Shown in pieces: positions 1-11,332 of a stretch of 64,000 nt of DNA. Below the pieces are notes generated by a model, which made no database searches, had not been told where the DNA came from, and saw nothing but the letters and a program-made list of their open reading frames with translations. Origin of the DNA: Galeopsis tetrahit (taxonomy: Eukaryota > Streptophyta > Magnoliopsida > Lamiales > Lamiaceae); NCBI GenBank assembly GCA_963675135.1, contig OY776124.1, positions 12,290,677-12,354,676 on the forward strand, in the 5' to 3' direction. The stretch's first letter is position 1, and every line of letters starts with the position of its first letter. Both the position numbers and the translations under genes were made by a program.

Positions 1-838
1 CTAAATTGGGTTCGAGATTTTTCCTAAAACAAAATTTGAAAATTTCTAGGGATCCCTAAATTGAAATAACGCCGCAAAAAGTTTTGGCTCCAAAATCTAG
101 GTTAAAATGAATAATTGTTTTAGTAGAATAATATTTTTCAATTGACTTTTCTTAAAAAAATAAAAACCAATTGACATAATAACATGAAATGAATAAAACA
201 TGGCTACTGTTAATACAACTTTTGCTCTAGCAATGTATGTCACAAAAATTTGAATAATAAGAAAAAAATATGAATACCTTGAAAAAATTTAGTTTTAAAT
301 TATTAATAATTAAAAATAACTAATGAGTATATTTAAAATAGATAAATTATCATTCTCACTTTAAAATTACAATCTATCAATTATGAATAATATATTGTAT
401 GCATTATTATAAAATTATGAAAGGTACTTATAAATTATACTTCATTCATCCCACTATAAATTTATCATTTTTCTTTTCTGAACGTTCTATCATTTTTCAT
501 ACACATATATTATTTTTTTTATTAATTTCAACCACCTGTACTATATTTATTAATTTTATCATATACATCTATTATTTTCTCTCTTTCAATCACATCATTT
601 ATATTACATCTATTATTTTATTATATTTTCTGTAATCAAAACACGTTAAACAAAAGGAAAAAATATAGTGAGACAAATAGAGTAATATATATGTTTATTA
701 TCGAACACAAATTTAGAATTTTGCTTTAACTTATATTTTTCTTTCTGCATTATATATATCCAAAAGGCAAAATTTTATGTAAACTAATTGCATTTTACTG
801 TGTATATTTAACAATTATTGATTATTTCTTTAGAAATA
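1..838. other. AT-rich intergenic sequence
   Basis: No gene is supported here. The sequence is AT-rich with many short homopolymer runs. The only open frame, about 78 codons from 399, is low complexity, rich in Phe, Ile and Tyr, and resembles no family I know. Confidence 0.6.
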
Positions 839-1015
839 TACTCCTTTCATTTAAATTCATTTTGTTCATTTATTCGAGCATGAGTTTTAATAAACATTGA
901 TTAGTTTATATATAAAAGAGATAAGCTGGGAGTATGATGAGGTATCATAGAGTTCACTTATAAATTAAGTGATTATTTTGAATAAAATATATGACAATTT
1001 AGCACAGAATGAGTA
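839..1015. mobile_element. Stowaway-like MITE, degenerate copy
   Basis: It starts TACTCCTTTCATTTAAA and ends ..GAATGAGTA, a worn version of the CTCCCTCCGTCC terminal repeat flanked by TA. The interior (ttgattagttt, then cacttataaat, then gaataaa) matches the interior of the better copy at 16311-16608, so the two belong to one family. Confidence 0.6.
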
Positions 1016-1326
1016 TTAATCGAGTCAAATACGAGTCGATCGATCTAAGGATGTTTGATTTATTTACTTCAGATTTTGGCCGGTTTAGGGCTTGTTTTGT
1101 CATCTTTAAATAGAGTCTCTAGACTTTGATATTATATACTATTATTCAAGAAAATAAATTTTCAATCTTGTACAAAAACGTTTATCTTCTACGATTATCG
1201 TCCCATATCAGACAAGACCTATGTATGAGATTCAAGTCTCAAATTCTATTTTTAAGCCTATTTATGGACCTTATAAGTTTTCATAATTTGTTCCAGTTTT
1301 ATTTGAAAATTTTAGATTTTGATGTT
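1016..1326. other. Intergenic, nothing recognised
   Basis: About 310 bases without recognisable gene or repeat. It contains the target site of the solo LTR that follows: bases 1322-1326 read ATGTT and are repeated after that LTR. Confidence 0.5.
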
Positions 1327-3444
1327 TGTTGGTCCTGAAAGGAGTATATAACAAGTGTATGGGGGGGGGGGGGAGGAATACACTTGTATGCAAATCTTTT
1401 CAACTTATGATCAATCCAGAGCTCAGCAAGGTTGTCTTGGACAACTCTGCTGAAGATGATTAACTCTTCTAAGATAATCAAACCACTAAGTACTCTTGAG
1501 TACTTAGTTGAATAACTATCTAGGGGAGTTATATGTGCGGAATAGTGGTTGGCCCTTTAAGTTTAGACTCCTTAAGTTTTGAAATCACTTTGGGCATGTT
1601 TGTTTTGGGATTTTGAGGATTTTGAAATCCGGATTTCAAAATCTAGTGGATTTTAAAATCCTAATGTTTTTTATGTTTTGTGTTTGTTTTGGGATTTATG
1701 TAGGGTAGGATTTAACTTTATAGAATAGGGTTATAGGTTTTATAGGTATTTATATAGGATTTGTAGGTATTTATAGGGTTGACTTTTATAGGGTTTATAG
1801 GGTAGGATTTTGAAATCCTGAATCAAAATCCCAAACTGTAACGGGGGTGGAGTTTCGAAATCCCAAATCCGGATTTCCCATCCCAAAACAAACATGCCCT
1901 TTGTCAATCCAATGCAGTCCAGTTTAGTTTCAGGGAACTTGTCCAAATCAGTTTTGCACAGTCTTTGAATATGTATCTTTTGAAAGATCAGTTTTGGTGC
2001 AGTGTTGAATGAATGTAAGTACTTTGTAAGGTAAATCAACACAAGAGTTTATAGTGGTTCAGAGACTCAAGCTCCTACATCCACTTTCCCTGATTTAACA
2101 GGATAATTCCTTCACTCTTGGAATTAACTTGTTTTATAGTGCCAAGGTGCACTTGATCAATAACACCACTCCTTGGTGAATTGATCCCTAGGATGTCTAG
2201 AGTCCTAGTACCCTCTTCTCAACTCAGAACTGAACTGTTCTTCTCTCAACAGTCAGCTCCTACCACTTCTACTACTACAACCTTCTCACTTTCTCACTTG
2301 AAAGGGGTAAGGATTGAAGTAAGGTTCCAACTAATGAGATATCCTTTACAATGAAGATCAAGGTATAAGGATAGGATATCTCTCTAAGCTTATGTATGGA
2401 TATACAATTGGGATTAGCTTAGAAGAAGTGTTTGAAGACTAAGATAGTCTTTGATAGCTTTGAAAGCACTTTGACTTGTAGGATAGTTGGATATTCTTGT
2501 CAAGGTTGAGGTGCTTCAATGGTCTTCACACTCCTTGTATTTATAGACAAAATGGAGATTTGCCCGTTGGAGAGGAAGCCCCAAATTGCTATAAATGTCT
2601 TCCTTGAGTTCTTCAAACTGGAAGACAGATTCTTGATAGTGACATGTCCTTATTTGGGTAATAAACGGCTTGTAAGACTTTGTCTTCTTTCTGCAGCACT
2701 TTTCCCAATGTTTGACTTCTTGTTAGGACTAGGACATGGCTTCTGAAGGTTGATCCAATGATAGGACAACATTCCTTATCAACTGGACAACTCTCCTTAT
2801 CACTATCAGCAGTTTTGCTTTTCAGCAAGGTTGGCTTGCTCTTCTTCAGATGACTTGGCTCTTTCCCTTTCTTTCACTCCAAGTTGATCTTAGCATGTCT
2901 CAATGAAGTTCTTTAGGGTATGGTTGTCTCTAGCTTCTTCAGCATAGTTGACCTTCAACCTTTAAAGCATATGTTCTGATTCAATCTTGCTGAGACAACT
3001 CTTCTGGACAACTCTCCTGATCAGCATACTTGGTCTTTTAGCATCAGAGCTTTTTCACATAGAGTTGACTTCTCTAGACAACTCTCCTGATCATAATATT
3101 TGATTAATCTTGTCCTTTTGAGCTTTGCAATCTTCTTCTTGCATAGAAGAAACTCTTCTGGACAACTCTCCTGATTAAGGCTTTAGGTTTCATATGGAGT
3201 TTTCTTGTCCTTAGAGTTTGTTCCAGACTTTGAGCCTTGAGGGGACTTGATCTTGATCATTTTGAAGTCATAGGTTCCCCCTCACATTGTGCATCTAATC
3301 ATCTAAGAGCTGCCTAACATATCAACTTCTCATCTAGCCTAGTGTTATGTGTTCTATCACATTTTGAACACAATCATCTTGACTTGGGCATGTCTCAGGG
3401 GGTTTTGGTATTTAATCAAAACATGTATCATTTTATTCCCAACA
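1327..3444 (-). mobile_element. Solo LTR of a SIRE/Maximus-type copia retrotransposon
   Basis: It begins TGTTGGTCCTG, ends ..TTCCCAACA, and is flanked on both sides by ATGTT (1322-1326 and 3445-3449), a perfect 5-bp target duplication. There is no internal region, so a full insertion recombined down to one LTR. A second, interrupted copy lies at 37015-51535. I put it on the minus strand for two reasons: on that strand it reads TGTTGGGAATAAAATG.., ending in a pyrimidine-rich stretch before GGACCAACA, as SIRE-type LTRs do; and a TATA-like CTATAAATACAAGG lies near 2530-2545 on that strand. A run of 14 G lies at about 1361-1374. Open frames inside it are chance. Confidence 0.88.
1592..1899. mobile_element. 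Tourist/PIF-Harbinger-like MITE inside the solo LTR
   Basis: The termini GGGCATGTTTGTTTTGGGAT and ATCCCAAAACAAACATGCCC are perfect inverted repeats of 20 bp, flanked by TTT on both sides. The other copy of this LTR family (near 37270) lacks the segment, so it is an insertion that came after the LTR. The GGGCATGTTTG start and 3-bp duplication fit the Tourist group; the usual duplication is TTA/TAA, so the superfamily is tentative. Confidence 0.85.
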
Positions 3445-3940
3445 ATGTTAATATGTTTATGTCTATATCAATATAAACCACGATATTAATTATCTATTCA
3501 CCAAAGCACTGACCACTAAATCCACATTTTTTTTAAAAATGTGTGGATCAAACAGTGCAAATAATCCCGAAACGGAGAGAGTATTAAACTTTTGTTCGGA
3601 TGTATATCACCAAGTTATTAGTGCGCTAGATAACCACTTCTCTAATGTTCGATATTGGAAATTAGTACTCTAATTAAGATATTACTACATTAAGAAAATT
3701 TTAAATTATATATTATCATTAAAATGAAAAATAAAAATAAAATTATTACACAATATTAATTTTCTTTAAAAAATTGTGTGTGATACATATAAATCTCATT
3801 TTATCATAAGATATGATCTAAAAAAAATTTAAACAAAATTATAATACTTATGTATTTTAAATAGATATAAATAATTTGAATGTAATATAAAAACAATTAA
3901 AGATAAATATAATTATTACTAGTATTAAACAATTGACCGG
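3445..3940. other. Intergenic AT-rich DNA with a MITE remnant
   Basis: No gene is visible. Around 3570-3588 the sequence ..ACGGAGAGAGTATT resembles the right terminus of a Stowaway-like MITE, but I see no matching left end. Confidence 0.4.
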
Positions 3941-5150
3941 GAAAAATTGGCGCTCATAAGAATCATTCCAGACGTTCAAAATTGGGGTTTAGGGGAAAAA
4001 TTGGCGCTCCAATTGGAATTTAAATCATCGGGAAGCAGGGTAGATGCGCAAATCTGGACTAGAGTAGACGACGACGTCGCTCCAGCGTATACTTCTAACC
4101 ACCTCAACCAGTCGATCCCAATGCTGCAACGTTTCTACGGGCTGCTTTCCAGGTACTTTTCTATTTCTTCTGAATTTCGATTACCTAGCCTATTTATTCT
4201 ATATGTTAACGTACCAGGTGCTGGTAGGATTGATTGAATTTGAACATGTTATTTATTTTTTTAATCAATAAGAAAAGGGTTATGGTGGATTGATTGAATT
4301 TGAAGTCGTTGTTATCTGTTTAATTGAAAACAGTTATGTTTCATGCTTTTAGCCTTTTAATTATTGTTGTTCACTTGTTCCCTAGTTCCAACTTTGTCAA
4401 ACCTGATACTCCGTATTATTCTTCTAAACTTAGCTTATACCCCTAAATTGCAGTAATTTTACGTTTTCATCTTCTTGATTGTTAGTGTCACTGTAATATT
4501 ATTTTAATTTATTTCACCTTACCAGTGACAAAAAGTGCATATCATTCTCACCCAATTATTTATGACATAGTCTATTGGTGATGTATTGTGGTCCAAACGA
4601 TATTCTATCCTGCCTAAAAATCTTAACAGGAGAGACTAGAGAGTTTCTGCATTCGTGCTTAACTAGGGATGTTAGTATACAATAAATTCTAAATGGTCAG
4701 CTGATTGATGATATGTATGCATTACTTATGGTTTTGATATCATAATTTTTTGAACATCTTTATACCTGGTCTATATTAGGAATGCCCTGTTGGAACCTAT
4801 AAAGATGAAGGGTCTGATACGAGTCTTTGCAAGCCTTGTTCTCTAGAGCACCTTTCTATTTGTGCTAAGTTTGTCTATGTAAGAGGTATGCTTGGCTAAT
4901 ATGATGAAAATTTCTATTTAGTAAAAGATTAACTAAATTCTACTAGCTCTCTTACATGGGCCTGGTTGCTGCAGGTGGAGTGACCCAGTCAAGTTGTCTG
5001 TATATATGTATATCTGACAAGTACATGACACCAAGGTGCTACACACCATTTGAGGAGCTGATATATATATTTGGAGGCCCCTGATCCTTTGCCTTTCTGT
5101 TGTTCTGTTTAGTCATGTTCCTGGATGGAAGGGCTTAATAACTTAATGTA
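3941..5150 (+). other. Possible 5' exon and introns of the decayed resistance gene
   Basis: Bases 3940-4160 are clearly less AT-rich than their surroundings and hold a 96-codon open frame (3947-4237) that I do not recognise. A 17-base string (GGGAAAAATTGGCGCTC) occurs twice, near 3938 and 3986. A possible splice donor follows at about 4152. The rest to 5150 is AT-rich and intron-like. The link to the LRR pseudogene downstream is by position only. Confidence 0.3.
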
Positions 5151-5158
5151 GATAAGAC

Positions 5159-6278
5159 TTGAAAGGTGTACGTGTAGAATGTGAGGAAATTCCGACTCTA
5201 GGGCATTTGCCACATCTCAAGTTCCTGTATATTGAAGGGTTGATGAAGGTGAAATCCATAGGTTCATCATTCTACAAGATTCACAATAATGGAGATTTCA
5301 AGGAAACAATAAATGTGTTTCCGGCACTTGAAAGACTTGAGTTGATCCGTATGCCAAACCTGATGGAGTGGTAGAAGTAGGAATTTCAAGTGACGCTCAA
5401 GTGAAGGTATTTCAACGCCTTCAATATTTAAATATCTGTAACTGCAAAAATTTGAGGAGTGCTCCGAGTCAATTCCCATGCCTTGAACAATTGTACATTT
5501 CGGGGGTAGATCCTGCAGGCACACTATTGGCAAACATATGTGGGATCAAATTGAAAGTTCTTGTACAATCAAATTGAAAGTTCTCGAGATTAGAGGATTA
5601 CAGAAAATAATGGTATGCCTCCCCTCCCACCTTGGTTATTTAACCACAATCAAAATCTCTCTATTTTGAAGATAACTGACTGTCCTAAGTTGAGCACATT
5701 ACCAGATGGCATGCAGAAAGAGTTGGAGATAAATGAATGCAATAATGTCAAGTCAATACCATACTATAGTGAGCTACAATCTCGTTGTCTCATAAGTTTG
5801 TATATGGACAATGTTGCCAAATTTATCATCATTTCTCCTACGGAACTTGGCTCTCTGTGCAACTTGAAATCATTAGAACTACGTCTTAATAATTCAGGGT
5901 CATGGGATTGCGATTAGGATGCCAACTGCTTCATAAGTTTTAGACTTGGTAGGCTCAGAAGATTGGGAGTCTCTTCCAAATTAGATTCAACATATCACTG
6001 CTCTGTCTCACTTATGTCTAGATGGTTTTTGAATAGAAGAATTGCCAGAATGGTTTGGGAACTGGCCTCTCGTCTCTTTGGTATTTAAGGCTATAAAAAT
6101 GCATAAAGTTGAAGCATCTGCCCTCTGTGGAAGCCAAGCAACGCCTCACCAACTTAAATATATTGGGTATCTATTCTCTTGTCCGTTACTAAAAGAGAGA
6201 TGCAATGAACAACAAAGTGATGATGATGATTCTGAATGGCCTAAGATTTCTCATATCCCTGGAGTACATATTGAATGA
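5159..6278 (+). pseudogene. LRR tail of an NBS-LRR (RGA-type) resistance protein, decayed
   Basis: Four open segments in two or more frames, read in order, give the C-terminal leucine-rich repeats of a CC-NBS-LRR immune receptor. 5159-5374 has LGHLPHLKFLYIEG and ..FPALERLELIRMPNL; 5368-5577 has FQRLQYLNICNCKNL; 5615-5917 has LSILKITDCPKLSTLPDG; 6042-6278 has the typical end of this family, LPEWFGNW, then CPLLKERC and EWPKISHIPGV. No coiled-coil or NB-ARC domain (P-loop, GLPL, MHD) is present nearby, so this is a 5'-truncated fragment with frameshifts at about 5370 and 5575-5615 and between 5917 and 6040. In a working gene the LRRs would sense pathogen effectors in the cytoplasm. It could have been captured by the CACTA element whose end follows, but no matching left terminus is visible. 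Confidence 0.82.
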
Positions 6279-6289
6279 CGACTTCCATG

Positions 6290-7125
6290 GTGAAAGGTAT
6301 CTGGAAATAAAGTGTAATTTTAAGCTTTACTCTATAATCATCCAAAAATTGGATACTAAATTTTATTCTTTTGTATCTAGCTTATGATATTATATATATG
6401 ATTGATATTACATATTTATTTTTGGATACCGTTAATTTTATTAATACCACCTAGTTTAGCATCATATTTTTTTTAGGTTACTAAATTATCCATTATCTTT
6501 CTATATGTGTTATATTAGTATTAGTAACATGAAACATTTTTTAGAATACTAATTATTTTTTGTATTAGAAATTTAGGTTCACATATCATTAATTTTATAA
6601 CATTTATTATTTTTCTAATACTAACATTTTGATACTATTGGTATAGGAAATTAAATTTTTGATACCAATTGCTCATATAAGAAACATCATTAACAGTCTC
6701 GATCACTTTCCATGTCGTGTGGGATTTTCAGATTTAAAGAACTGAAAGTAACTGGAAGAATTGAGAGTGTTTTGAAGATTGGTAGAAAATTATTGAGAAA
6801 ATAGTCAAGCTAGGTTATGAAATGGATGTCCAAGGTAATAACAGTCGTGACCAAGATGAAATTCTACTTCTTATGAAGTATGGAAAAATTAAAACTTTAA
6901 AATCGTTGCAGGGCCCTGAAGTCTTTGCATATTGCGTAACTGCTCACTGAGAATACTGTTTTGGATGCAACCATAGAATGTGTAAGCAATCTCAATGGAC
7001 TTTTAGTGTTATATTGATGCATGCTTCTCTTAAAAATTCTCACATGCTCTATTAGATTCATGAATGTGAAAAACTTTGCTTGTTTCTTTGCCGATTATTT
7101 ATTATCTTCTTGCATCATATATAAA
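6290..7125. other. Intergenic AT-rich DNA
   Basis: No gene or clear repeat is recognised between the LRR pseudogene and the CACTA terminal repeats. The first part is poly-A/T-rich, as expected of a 3' flank. Confidence 0.4.
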
Positions 7126-8175
7126 TATTTCGAATAATTAATGACGAAAAATAGTATCGTCAAGAAAATATATTTTTTTAACGTCGAATGTCGTCATCAA
7201 TTATTATGAAAAACGTTACCAATTATTATTGTAACAAAAATATTTTATCACTAAATATCTCGAATAATTTAATGACGAAAAATAATATTGTTATGAAAAA
7301 TAAAATTTTATGACGTCGAATATCGTCATCAATTGTGATTAAAATCGTCACCAATTATTTTGTGACGAAAATATTTTGTCACTAAATATTTTAAATAATT
7401 AGTGATGAAAAATAATATTGTCATTAAAATATATTTTTTTATGTATCGTCATCAATTATTATTAAAATCGTTATTAATTATATATAATTGTGACCAAAAT
7501 ATTTTGCTACTAAATATCTCGAATAATTAATGACAAAATAATATTGTCATGAAAATAAATTTTTATGACGTCGAATATTGTCATGAATTAAAATTAAAAT
7601 TGTCACCAATTATTTTTGTGATGAAAACATTTTGTCACTAAATATTTCAAATAATTAGTGATGAAAAATAATATTGTCATTAAAATATATTATTATGACG
7701 TCGAATATCGTCATCAATTATTATTAAAATCGTCACCAATTATTATTGTGACGAAAATATTTTGTCACTAAATATCTTGAATAATTAATGATGAAAAATA
7801 GTATATATCGTCATAAAAAAATATTTTTTATGACGTCGTAGGTCGTCATCAATTATTATTAAAATCGTCACCAATTATTATTTTGACGAAAGGTTAGCAT
7901 CGTCAAGAAAAAACATTTTTCATGACGTCTAATTTTGTCACCAATTATTATTAAAATTGTCACATAGTATTATTGTGACATATTTATTAACATCGTCACA
8001 AAATATACAAATTTGTGACGAAAAAAATTATAAGTGGTGTCGAATTTAAAATTTGTCACAATTTCTAATATTTTAGTGACGAAAAATAAAATTCGTCGTC
8101 TTTAAGAAACAAATTGTGACGATTTTTCTGTCGTCACAAAAAATTTCGTCACGAAATGTGTGATTTCCTGTAGTG
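7126..8175 (-). mobile_element. Terminal region of a CACTA (En/Spm) transposon
   Basis: The right edge is ..TTTCCTGTAGTG, the complement of CACTACAGGAAA, the diagnostic CACTA terminus, at 8164-8175. Inward lies about 1 kb of tandem units near 130 bp long (starts near 7131, 7261, 7393, 7520, 7651, 7781), each with several GTCGTCAC/GTGACGA motifs, many inverted. This matches the subterminal transposase-binding repeats of CACTA elements. No opposite terminus starting CACTAC and no transposase is visible upstream, so the element is truncated. It abuts the 5' side of the gag element that follows. Confidence 0.8.
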
Positions 8176-8212
8176 TAGGAATCGACAAAGAGTCATAGAA
8201 GGACCATATGAG

Positions 8213-11200
8213 ATGGAGAACATTGAAGAGATGAATCTTCCACCAAATGAAGATGATGAGCCTCAAAGAGAGAATCCCCAAGTTGGGAATCAACAAGGAG
8301 GTAATCCACCTCAAAATCCTCCACCAATTCTCCATAATCCGAATCCACCTCAAAATCACCTTCCATATCAAGGATACTATCCTTACCCCTATCCACCTCC
8401 ACAACAAGCCTACTATCCACCACCTCAACCTCATCCACCACCTCAACACCCTTACCCTCCACCTTACCAATATCCTCCACCTCAACACATTCAAGAGGAA
8501 TACATCCCTCCTCTTCCACATATGGAAGAGCCTCAACGTGTTTACCATGGAAGGCCAATGAGGGAATATTTTGAGCCTCAACCTAGGGAGCGTTACGATG
8601 GGTTGGCAAGACCAAGGGTGGAGGCAAACAATTTTGAGATTAGTGCCTCTTTATTAAGGATGTTGAGGGAGAGGCAATTTGAAGGAAGGACGGAGGAAGG
8701 ATTTGAGGAAGACCCGAATGAACACCTTGCTCAATTCTTGGAGATGGCCGACACTCTCAAGCAAAACGGAGTGTCGGAAGATGCTAAAAAGATGAGGCTA
8801 TTCCCATTCACATTGACGGGGAAAGCAAAAGCTTGGCTACAATCAAGCATTCCCGCAGGAGAAGTGAGGACGTGGGAGGAGTTGAAGAAAAGATTTCTAT
8901 TGAAGTACTACCCTCCTTCAAAGACTATGGAAGCCAAACAAAAGATCTCTACATTCCAACAAGGTCCAACGGAGGGAATCAAAGAGGCATGGGAAAGGTT
9001 TACGAATCTTCTCATCACATGCCCCTATCATGGTTTCCCAATAGAACAAACAACATGTTGGTTTGTTGGTGGGTTACGATTGGAAGATCAACACCACATT
9101 GATGCTTGTGCGGGGGGTTCAATTTGGATGAAATCGGTGGAGGAGATCAATGACATAATTGAAGGAATATCAAGCAATACTTTCAAGATGAGAGTAGACC
9201 GTGGAGCACAAAATCGGGTAGCTCAAATGGATGTTAATGATAGCATGAGAGAGATGATGGCCACACTCATTGAAAAGGTGAATGTTTTATCTCAAGCAAG
9301 AGATAATCATTTATCCTTTGGGCAAGAGAATCTTCAAATGGGACCTATGGAGGATGTGCAATACATGGGTTAACAAGGATACCCACAAAATTTTCAAGGG
9401 AATCGACAATATCAAGGTCAACCACCATATCAAAATCGTGGTCAAGGATATCAAGCTCCTCCTCAAAACCGATTCCAAGGGCAATCTTCATCATCTCAAG
9501 GACAAGGGGGACCATCCCCTCAATACCAAGCTCCTCAAAACTCGAATTTTCGGAGGAATGAGAATTTGTCCTATTCCAATCCCAAAGGTGCTATTCAATA
9601 TCCTCCCGGATTTGATCCCGGTGCAAAACTTCCAAGTGGAGAAGGGAAGTCCTCCACGGATGAGCTTCTTGCACTCCTCATGAAGAGAATGGAGACAAGT
9701 GAGAAGAAATCCGAAGCATCCGACTCCATCCTTGCCCAACTCATGAGTAACCAAAAATCTACCGACTCAATGCTTGCTCAACTCATGAGTAATCAAAAGT
9801 CCACCGACTCAATGCTTGCCCAACTCATGAGTAATAAAAAATCGATGGAATTTCAAATGGGACAATTGGCAACTTCCATTGGATCTCAACATACAAAGGG
9901 TAAATTGCCCTCAAACACCGAGGTAAACCCACGTGAGCATTATAATGCTATTAAAATTTCAAGTGGTGAACATTATGGAGTTTCTTCAATTGAATTGGAA
10001 GAGGGTGAAGTGTTGAAGGCAAAAGAAATGGAGGAAGCGGAAAAGAAGAGGATAGAAAAAGTTGGAAGTGGAAAGGTTGCTCCAAGAATTCCAAAGTGGA
10101 GAATTGCTAAAGATTTGAAAAAGAAGAAGCTTGAGGTACCTTGTGATAGATGGGGGGTGCCCATTACATATGAGCCACTTCCATACCCGGGAAGATACAT
10201 GAAGAAAATGGATGAGAAGTTTGGGAAGTTTTTGGATATCTTCAAGAAAATCCATATTGATCTTCCACTTTCGGATGCTTTAGAGCAAATACCTCATTAC
10301 ATGAAGTTTCTAAAGGATGCAATAGCAAACAAAAAGAAACTAGTGGATGATGAGAAGATCAAGTTGACCGAAGAGTGTAGTGCTATCCTTCAACGAACTC
10401 CTCCCGAAAAGCTCAAGGATTCGGGTAGTTTCACTCTCCCATGTGAGATTGGTGATGGTCCCATGATGAAATCTCTTTGTGATTTGGGAGCTAGCATCAA
10501 TTTGATGCCACTTTCAATCTTCAAGCGTTTGGGACTTGGAGAAGTAGTGCCCACATCAATTACTCTCCAATTAGCGGATCGTTCCATCACCCACCCTAAC
10601 GGGATCATTGAAGATGTATTGGTGAAGATTGACAAGTTCATCATTCCGGCCGACTTCGTGGTGTTAGATATGAAAGAAGATGCAAATATCCCATTGATTC
10701 TTGGGAGACCGTTTCTTGCCACGGGGGGAGCAAACATCGATTTGAGAAAATGAGAGGTAACATTGGAGGTGAATGGAGAGAAAGTGATTTTCTCCAAGAA
10801 TAGCTCAATTGAGAGCCCCCCAAGAAAGAAGGAATCTCCCTCCATCCAAGAATGTGACATTTATGTGAAAAAGCTATTACCAAAAGTCTCATTGAAAGAT
10901 CCGGGAGATGATAACAAATTGAAGCAAACTCCCAAACTTGAGCAAAACTCAAGTTTGGGGGAGTTTTATAAGGAGAAGAGTTTTGATAAGTTCCTTGAGG
11001 GTAGTGAAGATGAAGAGGGAAAAAGGAAGAGTTCGAAGAAGAGAAAGATTGAGAAGGGCTTTGAAATTGGAGATACGGTGGTATGGGGCACCTTGGGAGT
11101 GATGGAAGTCCTTGGAAAGATGAAGATCAAGGAACGGAAAATGTTGGTCATGAAGAAATTGGTCTATGGAGGAGGCATTGCGTTGGAAAGCGAGGAGGAT

Positions 11201-11269
11201 GAAGTGTTCATCACCGATGAGCACAATGTCAAGTACTATCATTCTCCATTCAAAGAAAGAGAAGTATGA
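8213..11269 (+). pseudogene. Athila-type gag-protease reading frame with two internal stops
   Basis: One continuous frame of 1,019 codons starts at ATG 8213. It is interrupted by TAA at 9371-9373 and TGA at 10751-10753 and ends at TGA 11267-11269; no frameshift is needed. Order: a Pro/Gln/Tyr-rich N-terminus (to about residue 130); the retrotransposon gag capsid core (about 140-310, with LFPFTLTGKAKAWL and WERFTNLLITCPYHG); a Gln/Gly/Asn-rich linker; a short tandem repeat, QLMSNQKSTDSMLA, three times (9731-9840); and an aspartic protease with DLGASINLMP (about 10480-10515) and LILGRPFLAT. DLGAS in place of D-S/T-G-A is usual in Athila. After the protease there is no polymerase but a basic stretch (KRKSSKKRKIEKG) and a 60-residue tail that I do not recognise. 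Shadow frames on both strands are ignored. Confidence 0.85.
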
Positions 11270-11282
11270 ACTTGTTAAGTTC

Positions 11283-11332
11283 CGTCCGGCATAGGACGTT
11301 AAACCTAGCGCTAAATGGGAGGCAACCCATTT
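11283..11332 (+). other. Two-hairpin module after the gag-protease stop
   Basis: Hairpin 1 is CGTCC-GGCATA-GGACG (11283-11298). A 9-base linker starting TTAAA and the block GCGCT follow. Hairpin 2 is AAATGGG-AGGCAA-CCCATTT (11313-11332). It begins 13 bases past the stop codon. The same layout with changed but still paired stems follows the pol stop at 45235-45284. The function is unknown; see findings. Confidence 0.7.

Noticed and set aside
3947..4237. 96-codon open frame in a GC-richer patch
   Set aside because: No recognisable family or start context; kept only as a possible leader or exon of the decayed resistance gene.
8102..8581. Minus-strand frame of 159 codons rich in Trp and Arg
   Set aside because: Shadow of the Pro/Gln/Tyr-rich start of gag on the other strand.
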